Below are positions 1 to 8,160 of a DNA stretch of 64,000 nt, one piece after another. A program made the position numbers and the translations under genes. Origin of the DNA: Sporomusa malonica (GTDB taxonomy: Bacteria > Bacillota > Negativicutes > Sporomusales > Sporomusaceae); assembly GCF_041428715.1 (NCBI RefSeq), contig NZ_CP155572.1; one strand, given 5' to 3'. Positions within the stretch are counted from its first letter, which is position 1. Each line of letters opens with the position of its first letter. The notes below the pieces were generated by a model. It had not been told where the DNA came from. It did not search any database and saw only the letters and a list, made by a program, of their open reading frames with translations.

Positions 1-1
1 A

Positions 2-511
2 AAAGAAGGGTGCTTTAAATTACTGCGGATGACTGAAGACGGCAATGAAACAATTCTGCAGATCGTGGGACCTGGCGAGATGCTGGGAGAAACAGCATTG
101 TTTCGTCAGGATGCCATTCAATTGGCAACCGCAATTTCTTTGGAAGAAGCTAAAGTCTGTAGTATTGACCGGTGTACATTTGAAAAATTAGTTAAAAGAG
201 AACCAGAGTTAGCCTTAGAAATCATTAGGAATCTTAATGATCGTCTGTATCATGTATGGGAGAAAGTGTCTGACGAAAACAGGCAGCCTACCAAGGAAAA
301 GATACTGGGATTGATGATACGTCTGGCACGTGAACATGGTGAGGTTTGTGCTGATGGGACCCGTATCACTATTGCATTAACCCAACAAGAAATAGCTGCC
401 TTAGTGGGGGCATCAAGAGTAATGGTTTCGCAGTCAATAAGGGAACTGACTGCGAAGAACTATCTTTGTCGGGAAAAAAGATACTATATTCTAAGAAATA
501 GATGCTTTTAA
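2..511 (+). CDS. Crp/Fnr-family transcriptional regulator, 5'-truncated by window edge
   Basis: The reading frame is open from base 2, so the visible 169 residues are the C-terminal part of a longer protein. The first part is the end of a cyclic-nucleotide-type beta-roll (GPGEMLGETALF, around residues 22-34), followed by the long dimer helix and a winged helix-turn-helix (LTQQEIAALVGASRVMVSQS). Proteins of this family bind DNA as dimers and answer to small molecules or redox state; the effector cannot be told because the sensor end is missing. Ends with TAA 95 bp before a small flavin-type gene that it may control. Confidence 0.9.
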   Translation, partial: KEGCFKLLRMTEDGNETILQIVGPGEMLGETALFRQDAIQLATAISLEEAKVCSIDRCTFEKLVKREPELALEIIRNLNDRLYHVWEKVSDENRQPTKEKILGLMIRLAREHGEVCADGTRITIALTQQEIAALVGASRVMVSQSIRELTAKNYLCREKRYYILRNRCF

Positions 512-560
512 TACTGAAAGTGTTAAATAGTTAATAGCCTATCCTCTTTTTAAGAAGTAT

Positions 561-593
561 TCTTTTATTAGCTACTAAGTCACTAATAAAAGA
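561..593. promoter_or_regulatory. inverted repeat overlapping the ribosome binding site of the next gene
   Basis: TCTTTTATTAG and CTAATAAAAGA form an 11-bp inverted repeat with an 11-nt loop; the right arm abuts the AGAGGAG ribosome binding site. It could be an operator for the upstream Crp/Fnr protein or an RNA hairpin limiting translation; sequence alone cannot decide. Confidence 0.4.
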
Positions 594-605
594 GGAGTGG
601 TAAAC

Positions 606-923
606 ATGGGTAATAATCTTACAGTACTTACAGCCGAAATGAAGGAGGTAATTTTGTCATCCCCCTTTATTGCCTTGGCATCTGTGTCCAAGAAGGGTGA
701 GCCTCATTTGATTGTAGTGGGAAAAGTAAAGCAGATATCTGATGATAGTCATTTGGTTTTTGGAGTATATAAGATGGAAAAAACGAAAGAGAATTTGGTA
801 GAAACAGGATGCCTGCAAGTAGTTGTGGTTTCCGGAAAGGTTGGGTATCGTTTTTCCGGCAAAGCAGTGGCTCAAAACGATGAAGTTGTTTTTTCGATTC
901 AGGAAGTAGCTACACTGCTGTAG
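606..923 (+). CDS. pyridoxamine 5'-phosphate oxidase-like (FMN-binding split barrel) protein
   Basis: 105-residue protein with the split-barrel start pattern (SSPFIALASVSKKGEPHLIVVGKV). Small members of this family bind FMN or related flavins and often act as reductases or flavin-sensing proteins; the substrate is unknown. ATG 606 is preferred over the in-frame GTG at 597 because AGAGGAG (591-597) lies 8 nt upstream of the ATG and overlaps the GTG. It follows a Crp/Fnr gene, suggesting redox or oxygen control (inference), and is closed by a strong terminator. Confidence 0.75.
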   Translation: MGNNLTVLTAEMKEVILSSPFIALASVSKKGEPHLIVVGKVKQISDDSHLVFGVYKMEKTKENLVETGCLQVVVVSGKVGYRFSGKAVAQNDEVVFSIQEVATLL

Positions 924-936
924 TGTATAAAGAAAG

Positions 937-969
937 AAGTGGCTGTCTTTGCGTGACAGCCACTTTTTT
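937..969 (+). terminator. rho-independent terminator
   Basis: Perfect 11-bp stem AAGTGGCTGTC/GACAGCCACTT with a 7-nt loop followed by Ts, directly after the flavin-type gene. Confidence 0.9.
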
Positions 970-1031
970 CATAGTATAACTAACAAATGCTAGATAGGAA
1001 GGTATGGCAGGTATTAACCGGAATTTATCCG

Positions 1032-1466
1032 CTAGTCCGATAACCTCATCCAACGGCGGATCGTACGCTTACATGTGGAGAGGTTCGATTCGCAATGATT
1101 AATCATGTTATCCCACATACTGATCTCAGCTGCAAATTCAAGGGAGTGATCGGTGCTTGGAGTGCTAATAACAAAGGAGTAGTTTGTGCCTGCGTTGTTA
1201 TCCCAGTTGTTGGCGGCGTCTTTGAAACAAATATTCAGGCTATCAGCATGCTCAGGAATAGGAATCAAAACATCAAAGCCATGAGCTGTTTTCGTCATTT
1301 TGTAGTCCTGGGTGTTTTCCCACATACGCCCATATCCTACATGAGCGTATACCTCAGTAGCACCACTTTTAGGGAGCAAACCATTGTAGGTGATCTTGGC
1401 GATACTTTGGTTTGAAGGGACCTCAGGGTGAATAGTTACACAATTTTTTGCGGGACATTTCGCCAT
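1032..1466 (-). CDS. stand-alone starch-binding-type (CBM25-like) carbohydrate-binding domain protein
   Basis: 144 residues. The pattern YNGLLPKSGATEVYAHVG, then W, then CFKDAANNWDNNAGTNYSF, is typical of CBM25/26-type starch-binding modules that are usually attached to amylases. Here the domain is almost the whole protein, without a catalytic part or an obvious signal peptide, so a role in cytoplasmic glycogen or polysaccharide binding is possible (inference). The ATG is preceded on the minus strand by AAGGAGGGG. The C-terminal 25 residues are basic and lie outside the domain. Confidence 0.75.
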   Translation of the reverse strand: MAKCPAKNCVTIHPEVPSNQSIAKITYNGLLPKSGATEVYAHVGYGRMWENTQDYKMTKTAHGFDVLIPIPEHADSLNICFKDAANNWDNNAGTNYSFVISTPSTDHSLEFAAEISMWDNMINHCESNLSTCKRTIRRWMRLSD

Positions 1467-1592
1467 TGAATCCCCTCCTTTTGTTGATACAAATAAGCGT
1501 AATTATAGTGTTTCTCAAATCAATTACGACATGCCTGTCAATCATTGTGTAGTACTTTTCCAATTAATTATTCCCGCTCTCTTGTTTTTTTA

Positions 1593-1643
1593 AAATTATT
1601 GCATATATGTGGAGTGTATGGCTCCACATATATGCAATAATTT
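1593..1643. repeat. perfect 22-bp inverted repeat (hairpin)
   Basis: AAATTATTGCATATATGTGG... at 1593-1614 is the exact reverse complement of 1622-1643, with a 7-nt loop. It lies upstream of the CBM25-like gene and just before a transposase remnant. No T-tract follows on the plus strand, so a repeat-element end is as likely as a terminator. Confidence 0.8.
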
Positions 1644-1699
1644 GATTTCACAAGGCTTTCGGGGTCTATAGATGAGTTCCTAGCCCAGAAAATATCAAT

Positions 1700-1793
1700 G
1701 GAGTAACTCCAATTATCTTTGAAAGAAATCGGGAAGTTAGTAGAGTTGAGTGAATCCAGAGTTAGCCGGATAATAAAATTGGCAGAAAAGTAG
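1700..1793 (+). pseudogene. 3' remnant of a REP-associated (RAYT, Y1-type) transposase
   Basis: This stretch aligns almost base for base with 8490-8584, where it encodes the C-terminal helix-turn-helix SLKEIGKLVELGESRVSRII. One T is missing compared with that copy (CCAATTATC against CCAATTTATC), shifting the frame, and everything 5' is gone. The stop codon TAG (1791-1793) is also the first three bases of a REP element of family A. Confidence 0.75.
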
Positions 1794-1843
1794 CAAGCAA
1801 GAACCGTCCCGGCAAATGCCGGCAAATGTTCCCGGCCAATGTT
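1791..1843 (+). repeat. REP family A copy 1 with iterated tail
   Basis: Begins TAGCAAGCAAGAACCGTCCC directly at the stop codon of the RAYT remnant; followed by CCGGCAAATG twice and a third degenerate unit CCCGGCCAATG. Confidence 0.8.
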
Positions 1844-1870
1844 CAAAATGATACCAAATGGTAGTGATGT

Positions 1871-1897
1871 TGGGTATAATATAAGGAGTAGAATACC
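1871..1897 (+). promoter_or_regulatory. promoter segment duplicated from a toxin-antitoxin operon
   Basis: The 27 bases TGGGTATAATATAAGGAGTA plus GAATACC are identical to 14387-14413, which lies directly upstream of the DUF2281/Doc pair. TATAAT at 1875-1880 is the likely -10 element. Here the following gene is broken. Confidence 0.6.
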
Positions 1898-1907
1898 CGC
1901 GCCTTAG

Positions 1908-1967
1908 ATAGTACCTTGCGGAAAAATCTTCGATGAGTTTGCGAATTCTATCGGTTACGAGGTATGA
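1908..1967 (+). pseudogene. possible 3' tail of an ImmA/IrrE-like partner gene
   Basis: A short open frame reads GKIFDEFANSIGYEV and stops at TGA 1965-1967, five bases before an ATG that opens a PIN-domain (DUF4411) start. ImmA/IrrE-type proteins commonly precede DUF4411 toxins, so this is read as the tail of such a partner. The fragment is too short to be certain. Confidence 0.35.
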
Positions 1968-1971
1968 ATTG

Positions 1972-2505
1972 ATGAGATTTGTTATAGACACCAATGTTCT
2001 TATTGAGGCATATCGTAGGTATTACACCTTTGATTTTGCGTCTAAGTTTTGGGGCAAGATTGTATTGATGGTTTGCATGGCAGTATTTTGGGGTTCTACA
2101 GTGGCAATGGCAGGTCCGGCACCGGCATTAACCAAGGTTGATATTTACGCTTTTACGGCTCAAAGCTATAATTATCAGTGGAAACTTACACCGGCCAGCT
2201 ATCCCAAAAGTATGAATGCCTATTCATTTTCAGGTCCAGAGCTATATATGAATGTTGTATATACCGGCATTCCAAACTGGAACCTTACTTTCATCAAGGT
2301 AAATGGAACCCAATACAAGCATTCACAACTCTTTGATCAGCAATTCTTTATTACTGATCGCGGGGGTATCGTTGGCGGTTACGAGATCATTTACAAAATA
2401 CCGCCAACTTATTTATATGCTTCTAACACTGTCACCGTTACTTCGCGTGGAACAAATGGTGGATCAGGAGACAGCATATCAACCAATATAAAATTTATAA
2501 AATAA
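1972..2505 (+). CDS. chimeric ORF: DUF4411 PIN-toxin start joined to a secreted protein
   Basis: Residues 1-27 (MRFVIDTNVLIEAYRRYYTF...) are the start of a DUF4411 PIN-type toxin with its first catalytic aspartate (VIDTNVL). From about residue 28 the sequence changes to a hydrophobic signal-peptide core (IVLMVCMAVFWGSTVAMAG) followed by a 130-residue secreted domain of unknown function rich in Tyr, Ser and Thr. The join is in frame. The secreted protein may instead start at the internal ATG 2068, but no clear ribosome binding site precedes it. Fusion could have supplied a promoter and start; whether the hybrid is exported is unknown. Confidence 0.6.
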   Translation: MRFVIDTNVLIEAYRRYYTFDFASKFWGKIVLMVCMAVFWGSTVAMAGPAPALTKVDIYAFTAQSYNYQWKLTPASYPKSMNAYSFSGPELYMNVVYTGIPNWNLTFIKVNGTQYKHSQLFDQQFFITDRGGIVGGYEIIYKIPPTYLYASNTVTVTSRGTNGGSGDSISTNIKFIK

Positions 2506-2560
2506 ATAATCCGAAATGGGTACCTTTAACGAAATGGTTTAAGAGGGGAAAATAATTTTA

Positions 2561-3184
2561 ATGACTAAACAGAAATATTATGGTGTTAAAGTTGGCAGAA
2601 AAGTAGGCGTTTATAAAACATGGTCAGAGTGCCAAAAACAGGTTATTGGCTATCCTGGCGCACTATTTAAAAGTTTCCTCAGTGAATTAGAGGCGCGGGA
2701 ATATATTAATGGTGTTACTGCTGCTATGTCTACTACTGTCACCATCAATGCTAATGATAAGCATACAGGCAACCATTATGATATTTATGTGGATGGTAGT
2801 TATGATAATAGCAAGAAGAAATATAGCTGGGGATTCGCGGTGTATCAAGGTTCTGAGGTTATTCATACAGCCAGCGGGATAGGGGAGAACGCTGAAGCTA
2901 CTGCCACTCGTAATGTTGCTGGCGAATTAGAAGCCACCATGAAAGCTGTCCTGTGGGCTGAGATGCAAGACATTGATTCCATTACAATTCACCATGACTA
3001 TATCGGTATATCTGAATGGGCTACTGGTAAGTGGAAGACCAATAATACCACTACCCAGGGTTATGCGTGTTTCATTCGTCCATATCTCACTTGGGTTAGT
3101 TTCAACAAGGTGGCTGGTCATACTGGCATTCCTGGCAATGAGCTTGCGGACAAGCTGGCAGGAGAAGTATTAAAACAAGCATAA
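2561..3184 (+). CDS. rnhA: ribonuclease HI with N-terminal hybrid-binding domain
   Basis: 207 residues. Residues 1-50 (KYYGVKVGRKVGVYKTWSEC...) are the viroplasmin/RNase H1 hybrid-binding domain that grips RNA-DNA duplexes. From about residue 72 the RNase H fold carries the catalytic acidic set: D in DIYVDGSYD, E in AGELEA, D in HHDYIGI and D in GNELADKLAG. It degrades RNA in RNA-DNA hybrids in the cytoplasm. The start is preceded by AAGAGGGG. Its last codons and downstream 30 bp are duplicated at 14222-14304. Confidence 0.93.
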   Translation: MTKQKYYGVKVGRKVGVYKTWSECQKQVIGYPGALFKSFLSELEAREYINGVTAAMSTTVTINANDKHTGNHYDIYVDGSYDNSKKKYSWGFAVYQGSEVIHTASGIGENAEATATRNVAGELEATMKAVLWAEMQDIDSITIHHDYIGISEWATGKWKTNNTTTQGYACFIRPYLTWVSFNKVAGHTGIPGNELADKLAGEVLKQA

Positions 3185-3265
3185 GGCAAAATGTTGACCT
3201 ATAGGAAAAACCCTGTAGAAGGTGTAGAAATGCTTTCTTTGAATCACCCGCTCCAGTAAATTCAA

Positions 3266-3298
3266 GCCTTCCAGCCGTTTTGGCCGGAAGGCGTTTTT
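3266..3298 (+). terminator. rho-independent terminator of rnhA
   Basis: GCCTTCCAGCC and GGCCGGAAGGC pair with one wobble, followed by GTTTTT. Confidence 0.85.
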
Positions 3299-3534
3299 GC
3301 GTTAGGAAGGCAATAGCAAAATGAGTGTTTTGTTTTAACAACAATGAATCCTCTTAAGTTATGTTTCAAGAGTTCAATAATCATGAGGTAAAACTATTGC
3401 TGGGTGGAGGGAGGTAGACGTCACAGGCAAGAGGGCATTCTCAAGGGCGTCTTTAAAATAAATGGTAAAAACACTTTACAAAATGTATAGCAAGCATTAC
3501 AATTTAAACAAAATCAAAGAAAGGTTTTTTAAAA

Positions 3535-3765
3535 ATGGGGAGTGTAAATAATAAGCTACGGTATTATCGGCGGATTAAAGATTTAACCCAGGATGAGCTG
3601 GGAGCGGCGCTGGATGTGACCCGCCATACCATTTTGGCCATAGAAAAAAGAAAGTATGAGCCTTCGATTGCCCTGGCTCTAAAAATTGCCTCGTTTTTTG
3701 GAGTGCCTGTTGAAGAAATGTTTTTCCTAGAGGATGGTGAGGAGGATGATCAATGTTCCGATTAA
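3535..3765 (+). CDS. XRE-family HTH regulator (YgzD/YvaO-like size)
   Basis: 76 residues forming one helix-turn-helix domain: NKLRYYRRIKDLTQDELGAA, then VTRHTILAIEKRKYEPS, and an acidic tail. Such minimal XRE proteins are typically repressors sitting next to small membrane proteins. It overlaps the next gene by 13 bp (ATG 3753 lies inside its 3' end), implying co-translation and control of the two membrane proteins behind it. The ribosome binding site AAAGG is weak and rather distant. Confidence 0.9.
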   Translation: MGSVNNKLRYYRRIKDLTQDELGAALDVTRHTILAIEKRKYEPSIALALKIASFFGVPVEEMFFLEDGEEDDQCSD

Positions 3766-4163
3766 GACCGCTTAAAATTCTTAGGGTGTGGGGAGTCTTC
3801 ACCCTCATAGCAATTGTCATTTCAGTTATTCATCTGCTTATATCGAGTCATATTTATTTTATGATACCGGCGACCGCGGGGTTGATGCTTATAGTACTGA
3901 TGTACGAGTATCTTAGCTACCGTGTGGATGGCCCCGGTTATGACAGATCATTCAAAGACGAACGCATGTGGGAGATTTCGAACGAAGCGGTGCGCATTTC
4001 CTGCTATTACTTTTTTGTAACAATTTGGGGTCTGGCCTTAATCTTAAATTTCCCTCACTTTAGCTTTATAAAAGAGCACATTAGCGCTGTTCTTGGGCTG
4101 ATTGTTTTTGTCGGCCTAATTATTCATGTCGGTTCTTTCGCATGGAAGAAATACCGAATTTAA
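3753..4163 (+). CDS. DUF2178-like small membrane protein
   Basis: 136 residues with four predicted membrane segments (about 12-30, 35-52, 85-102 and 112-130). The motif DERMWEISNEAVRISCYY between the second and third segments resembles the conserved DER...KA block of DUF2178 proteins, which frequently follow an XRE regulator as here. No biochemical function is known. Overlaps the preceding regulator gene, so the pair is translationally coupled. Confidence 0.65.
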   Translation: MFRLRPLKILRVWGVFTLIAIVISVIHLLISSHIYFMIPATAGLMLIVLMYEYLSYRVDGPGYDRSFKDERMWEISNEAVRISCYYFFVTIWGLALILNFPHFSFIKEHISAVLGLIVFVGLIIHVGSFAWKKYRI

Positions 4164-4185
4164 ACACATGAAAGGTGTGACTTTT

Positions 4186-5037
4186 ATGAACAGAAAAATA
4201 AAATACATAGGTATAGTAATTTTTAGTGTGGTACTTTGCAGTTTACTTCATGTAATTACTCCGCCAGCATTGACAAGTGAGACGCCTCAAAACACCTTAA
4301 GCGCACTAGCGCTATTGTTAGGGTTTCCCTTAACGGCGTTGTTGTGGATGGGCATAGCTTACAGTTGTGTGGCATTTGTTTTTTATCTCATCGAAGATAG
4401 GATTCCTGGAGAAAAAGGCGCCCGGGGCTTTCGATATGGCATCTCCATAGGTGTTTTATGGTTACTTGGTTATGTGATGTGCGCACCGAAATTTGGAAAC
4501 CCATTTATCAACGAATTTGTTGGTGGGCTTTGTGATGCGATCCCAGTGGTTGTAATGGGGTGGGTGTTAGGCCTGTTTACAACAAAAAAAGATTTAACGG
4601 ATACCTTGAATACATTTAACAAAAACCAACCCTTTATAGGAATTGTAATTTTCGTTCTGGTTTTTTCCATAGCACGCATTGTTTCTTACTATATGAATAT
4701 TATTGATACTGGCTTTCAGGTAAATACTGACTATACTCTGGTATGGACAATTGTTATGGGCTTCTGGTTAGGTATCATATATATGTTATTGGGAAAAACA
4801 ATGACATCATCATCAGCCCTAGTCAGCGCGGTCAAGTTTGGTTTTTTATTATTTGGCCTAACGTGGGGGATATTCATTATGTTTTTCCCACTGATGCTTA
4901 AAGGCCAATTGATCAATACGATTCTAATGTTCTTGATCGATACCCTATCGGTCACCGCTGCTTATTATTTTTCCGAAATACTGTTAAACCGGTCACCGGG
5001 AGTAAATCATAAATGTCAAACAGGCATGTGTAAATAG
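4186..5037 (+). CDS. multi-pass membrane protein of unknown function
   Basis: 283 residues with about eight hydrophobic segments (IKYIGIVIFSVVLCSLLHVI and on to LIDTLSVTAAYYFSEILL). I do not recognise the family. The ATG at 4186 has AAAGGTG 9 nt upstream and is preferred to an upstream in-frame TTG at 4126 that would overlap the previous gene. It is the third gene of an XRE-led operon, so it is probably controlled by that regulator. The short tail CQTGMC has two cysteines. Confidence 0.7.
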   Translation: MNRKIKYIGIVIFSVVLCSLLHVITPPALTSETPQNTLSALALLLGFPLTALLWMGIAYSCVAFVFYLIEDRIPGEKGARGFRYGISIGVLWLLGYVMCAPKFGNPFINEFVGGLCDAIPVVVMGWVLGLFTTKKDLTDTLNTFNKNQPFIGIVIFVLVFSIARIVSYYMNIIDTGFQVNTDYTLVWTIVMGFWLGIIYMLLGKTMTSSSALVSAVKFGFLLFGLTWGIFIMFFPLMLKGQLINTILMFLIDTLSVTAAYYFSEILLNRSPGVNHKCQTGMCK

Positions 5038-5087
5038 TAAAATAAATTAGGCCAATTCGGCGGATGAAATGAGCCATATTATTGCAG

Positions 5088-5134
5088 TAGCAAGCAAGAA
5101 CCGTCCCTGGCAATGCTCTGGCAATGCTGGCAAT
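5088..5134 (+). repeat. REP family A copy 2 with iterated tail
   Basis: TAGCAAGCAAGAACCGTCCC followed by three CTGGCAATG units (one with an extra CT). Lies between a gene end and a transposase remnant with no RAYT gene attached. Confidence 0.8.
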
Positions 5135-5152
5135 GAAATCATCACTGTAAAA

Positions 5153-5338
5153 CTAGGTTACGTATCTATCGTTAAGCTGTATAAAAGCATCTGGTTTAAT
5201 CTTTTGCCTAAGCTGTGAAAAGGCTTGTTTTGTCATGCTGTTTTCTCCACCTAGAAATTCAAACCAATCATCTATCTCAATTTGCAGTGTTTTTCTTGAC
5301 CCTTTTAAAATGAAATATATTGCATCCTTAAAGCTCAT
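5153..5338 (-). pseudogene. truncated IS4-type transposase N-terminus
   Basis: 61 residues (MSFKDAIYFILKGSRKTLQI..., then SMTKQAFSQLRQKIKPDAFI) match the N-terminal region typical of IS4-group transposases, which normally continue for some 300 residues with a DDE domain. The frame stops after QLNDRYVT. Its ATG overlaps the stop of the YibE/F gene (ATGA), so it would be translated if that gene is, but it cannot be an active transposase. Confidence 0.6.
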
Positions 5339-6468
5339 TTTAGCGGTCCTTTAGATGAATTTCCTACAAGCAGCCAACCAGCCAGTAAAGCTGTAAATGG
5401 AGCGACAAGCACTACTCCAAGGCTGCCTACAAGTGTGTGTAGAACTTCCGCAGCAATGTAAGTCAAATTCAAAATGTTTATGACTGGAGTTCCTTGCGCT
5501 AAAAATACCATCATTAATGCTGTAAATGATCCTGAGTAAGCTAACAGTAATGTTGTTGTCATCGTTCCCACCACCGCCCGGCCTACGTTCATGCCTGATG
5601 CAATGGCTTCTTTGCGGGTAATGTCTGGTTTTTTTTCTACTAACTCTGCAACCGATACCGCAATATCCACCGCCACATCCATCATTGCGCCTGAGGAGGC
5701 CAAGAATATTCCAGCTAAAAATACTTTTGTCAGGTCGATTTGACTAAAACCGACATGGAGCAGAGTCTCCGCATAGGGAACCACCGCACCGTGTACTTTG
5801 AACAGTTTCCCGAAGACAACTGCCATAATGCACGCCCCAATTGCGCCGCTCATCGTACCAAGAAAAGCGGCAAGCCCTTTCCTCGTAATCCCGGTAACAA
5901 GAAAGGTAACGCAGGCAACGATTGCGCACACAGCTAAGAGAGAAATGATGATTGGGTCCCAGCCTTTCAAAAACAGTGGCCAAAGCACTTTCCATAGTAC
6001 TAAAATCGTAAAAACAAATGATAAGAGGGCTTTCACACCCGTCCACCTGGCATACCAAAACAGGAAAAGCGCAAACAGACCAAACAAAACCGCCTCGACA
6101 TCAAGACGGTAATGGTCAATAAGATTGGCAACTTCGATGCGCCCTTGTTGACCTTTTATTACCACTAAAGCAGTATCGCCGGCTTGAAAAATCTTATCAA
6201 GTTCAAGTTTCCCCAGCAAAGGATTGGTGGTTTCGATTTGTTGACCTTGAAACGGCCCGTTAACCACTTCTAGCTTTACTACCTGTACTCCGGTTTTGAC
6301 TACACCTCGCTGGTGGACATTTGCATTATCAATCAACAGTACTTTTGCTTTGCTGCGGACGTAGCCATCATCTTGATCTGGAAAGCCTGTGGGAAGAAAG
6401 TACAGGAAGATAGAAAGGAGTAAGACCAATAAAACAAAGGTTTTATCTCGCCGAGTTTGATGTAACAT
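5335..6468 (-). CDS. YibE/F family membrane protein
   Basis: 377 residues: an N-terminal signal anchor (FVLLVLLLSIFLYFLP), an extracytoplasmic region of about 90 residues, then seven or eight membrane segments. The stretch ASSGAMMDVAVDIAVSVAEL and GMNVGRAVVGTMTTTLLLAYSG are conserved in the YibE/F family. The function is not established; some members are proposed transporters. It lies downstream of the alkaline phosphatase in the same direction, separated by a hairpin, so read-through from the Pho promoter is possible. Confidence 0.88.
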   Translation of the reverse strand: MLHQTRRDKTFVLLVLLLSIFLYFLPTGFPDQDDGYVRSKAKVLLIDNANVHQRGVVKTGVQVVKLEVVNGPFQGQQIETTNPLLGKLELDKIFQAGDTALVVIKGQQGRIEVANLIDHYRLDVEAVLFGLFALFLFWYARWTGVKALLSFVFTILVLWKVLWPLFLKGWDPIIISLLAVCAIVACVTFLVTGITRKGLAAFLGTMSGAIGACIMAVVFGKLFKVHGAVVPYAETLLHVGFSQIDLTKVFLAGIFLASSGAMMDVAVDIAVSVAELVEKKPDITRKEAIASGMNVGRAVVGTMTTTLLLAYSGSFTALMMVFLAQGTPVINILNLTYIAAEVLHTLVGSLGVVLVAPFTALLAGWLLVGNSSKGPLK

Positions 6469-6498
6469 GCTAAGTTTTCCTTTCTGGCCTATATAAAG

Positions 6499-6530
6499 AT
6501 ATAGAGTAGGAGAATTCTCCCACTCTATAT
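6499..6530. terminator. palindrome between phosphatase and YibE/F genes
   Basis: ATATAGAGTAGGAGAA and TTCTCCCACTCTATAT form a 16-bp stem with one mismatch and no loop bases. No long T-run follows on either strand, so it may terminate weakly or protect mRNA ends. Confidence 0.5.
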
Positions 6531-6558
6531 TAGCAAGTTGTGAGATATGCTAATGACT

Positions 6559-8043
6559 CTATTGCTGGAATTTTACATCCATAATGCTCATCATTTTTTT
6601 CGCGACATCGGTATTGTCATAGTACCCCTGGAAGATTTCACCACCAATACCTTGAGCGAATACAGGAACTGCTACCCCGGTATGAGCGTAAGTTGTCCAG
6701 CCGATGCCGGCTTTTTGGTTCAGAATATGGGTTACTGTCATGGAAAATGGCTCATAGCCACCATACAGGAGATAGGTTTGTTCATCTTTGGCGCGCTTTT
6801 TCGGGTCCAGCATACTTTGGGCAAGAGCCTCAGACAAACGTTGTTTATCATACGCGGTTAATTCGGTTAGGCCGAAGTTATTAGCAAGACTTGGCAGCCA
6901 ATCTTGCAAGTTTCCGCCGGTTTCACCAACAGTTGTGCGATAAGCTTTAACTTGCTTATCAAATTCTTCGAAAGATAGGGTTTGTTTGCTGATTTTACTA
7001 ACGAAAGTTTCATACTTGGTACCGGAAAAACCTATAGACATACCGCCGGTCTCATGGTCACCGGTAACAACAATAAGGGTCTCATTAGGATGCTTGGCGT
7101 AAAATTTGAGTGCCTCGGCAATGGCATTATCAAATGCCATTACATCACGGACGGTTGTTGCCGCGTCATTTGCATGGCAAGCCCAGTCGACTTTACCGCC
7201 TTCGACCATCATAAAGAAGCCATTGGGATTGTCAAGCAATTCGATACCTTTGCTGGTAAAGTCGGCAAGCGACAATTGGTTGGTGCGGTCAATTTCATAT
7301 TGCATAGCCTCATCTTTTGCGAGACCGGGCTGAATAGCAATTACTTTACCGTCTTTTTTGCTGAGGCTCATAATTTCGTCCTGACTGTTAACTACTTTAT
7401 AGCCTTTTTGCTTGGCAATCTCTAAAGCGTCCGGACGATCTTTCTTCTTACCGGTAGGCGCTAACAGGCCGCCACCAGCAAAATAGTCGAAACCGCTATC
7501 GCTGATAGCCAGAGCAATTTCGTAGAAGTTATTGCGGCTAGGCTCATGGGCATAGAATACGGCGGGAGTTGCATGGTCGATAGACACACTGGAAACAATG
7601 CCGACTTTCATGCCTTTTTCTTTGGCCATTTCAGCCATGGATTTGTACTTGATTTTATTTGTCGGGTCTACAGCTAAAACATCGTTAGCCGTTTTGTGCC
7701 CGGATGCCAGAGCGGTGCCGGCAGCTGCAGAATCAGTGATGAAGCTATTGGTCGCGTGCGTTGTCTGCATTCCTTGATAAGGGAAAACAGTAAAATTCAG
7801 TTTATCCTTGTACATTGGTTCGCTGCTGTTAAGAGTGCCTTTAAAAATTTCAGTAGAATTAATTTGTGGCATGGCCATACCATCACCGATGAAATAAAAG
7901 ACGTACTTTGCTTTCTTCCCGTAATAACCATTTTCTTCTCCCGCAATAGCTACTGGCTGCTGCGGAACGGCAGCAGTTAGCATTGCGACAATGAAAGCGC
8001 CAACAACCGCGGCCATTAAAAACCAATTTTTCTTACTGATCAA
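6559..8043 (-). CDS. phoA: alkaline phosphatase (PhoA family), secreted
   Basis: 494 residues. The signal peptide spans about residues 1-35. FIGDGM supplies a metal-binding Asp near residue 54, and ITDSAAAGTALASGHKT holds the phosphorylated Ser (about residue 105). DHATPA, EGGKVDWACHAND, GDHETGG and a C-terminal H in YAHTGV complete the two-zinc, one-magnesium site. It hydrolyses phosphate monoesters outside the cytoplasm to scavenge phosphate. RBS GGAGGCG precedes the ATG on the minus strand. A Pho box lies just upstream, implying induction by phosphate starvation through PhoPR. Confidence 0.95.
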   Translation of the reverse strand: MISKKNWFLMAAVVGAFIVAMLTAAVPQQPVAIAGEENGYYGKKAKYVFYFIGDGMAMPQINSTEIFKGTLNSSEPMYKDKLNFTVFPYQGMQTTHATNSFITDSAAAGTALASGHKTANDVLAVDPTNKIKYKSMAEMAKEKGMKVGIVSSVSIDHATPAVFYAHEPSRNNFYEIALAISDSGFDYFAGGGLLAPTGKKKDRPDALEIAKQKGYKVVNSQDEIMSLSKKDGKVIAIQPGLAKDEAMQYEIDRTNQLSLADFTSKGIELLDNPNGFFMMVEGGKVDWACHANDAATTVRDVMAFDNAIAEALKFYAKHPNETLIVVTGDHETGGMSIGFSGTKYETFVSKISKQTLSFEEFDKQVKAYRTTVGETGGNLQDWLPSLANNFGLTELTAYDKQRLSEALAQSMLDPKKRAKDEQTYLLYGGYEPFSMTVTHILNQKAGIGWTTYAHTGVAVPVFAQGIGGEIFQGYYDNTDVAKKMMSIMDVKFQQ

Positions 8044-8096
8044 TAATAACGCCTCCTTAATAAATTGAGTATGTACAATATTATTATGAAGGGTAG

Positions 8097-8125
8097 AGTT
8101 AAATTAATTGTTAACATACTGTTAA
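8097..8125 (-). promoter_or_regulatory. Pho box upstream of alkaline phosphatase
   Basis: On the minus strand two TTAACA boxes (8120-8125 and 8109-8114) are exactly 11 bp apart, with a degenerate third box TTAACT near 8097-8102. This matches the tandem TTAACA pattern bound by PhoP in Firmicutes. Confidence 0.75.
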
Positions 8126-8160
8126 TTTTGGCTTAATTTGGTAACAGGTGCATTAGAAAA

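Noticed and set aside
1095..1415. 106-codon plus-strand ORF opposite the CBM25-like gene
   Set aside because: No RBS, no protein features, and the minus strand gene has a strong RBS and a recognisable domain.
5153..5338. Functional small gene translationally coupled to YibE/F
   Set aside because: The sequence matches only a transposase N-terminus and stops early; the ATGA overlap is probably accidental.
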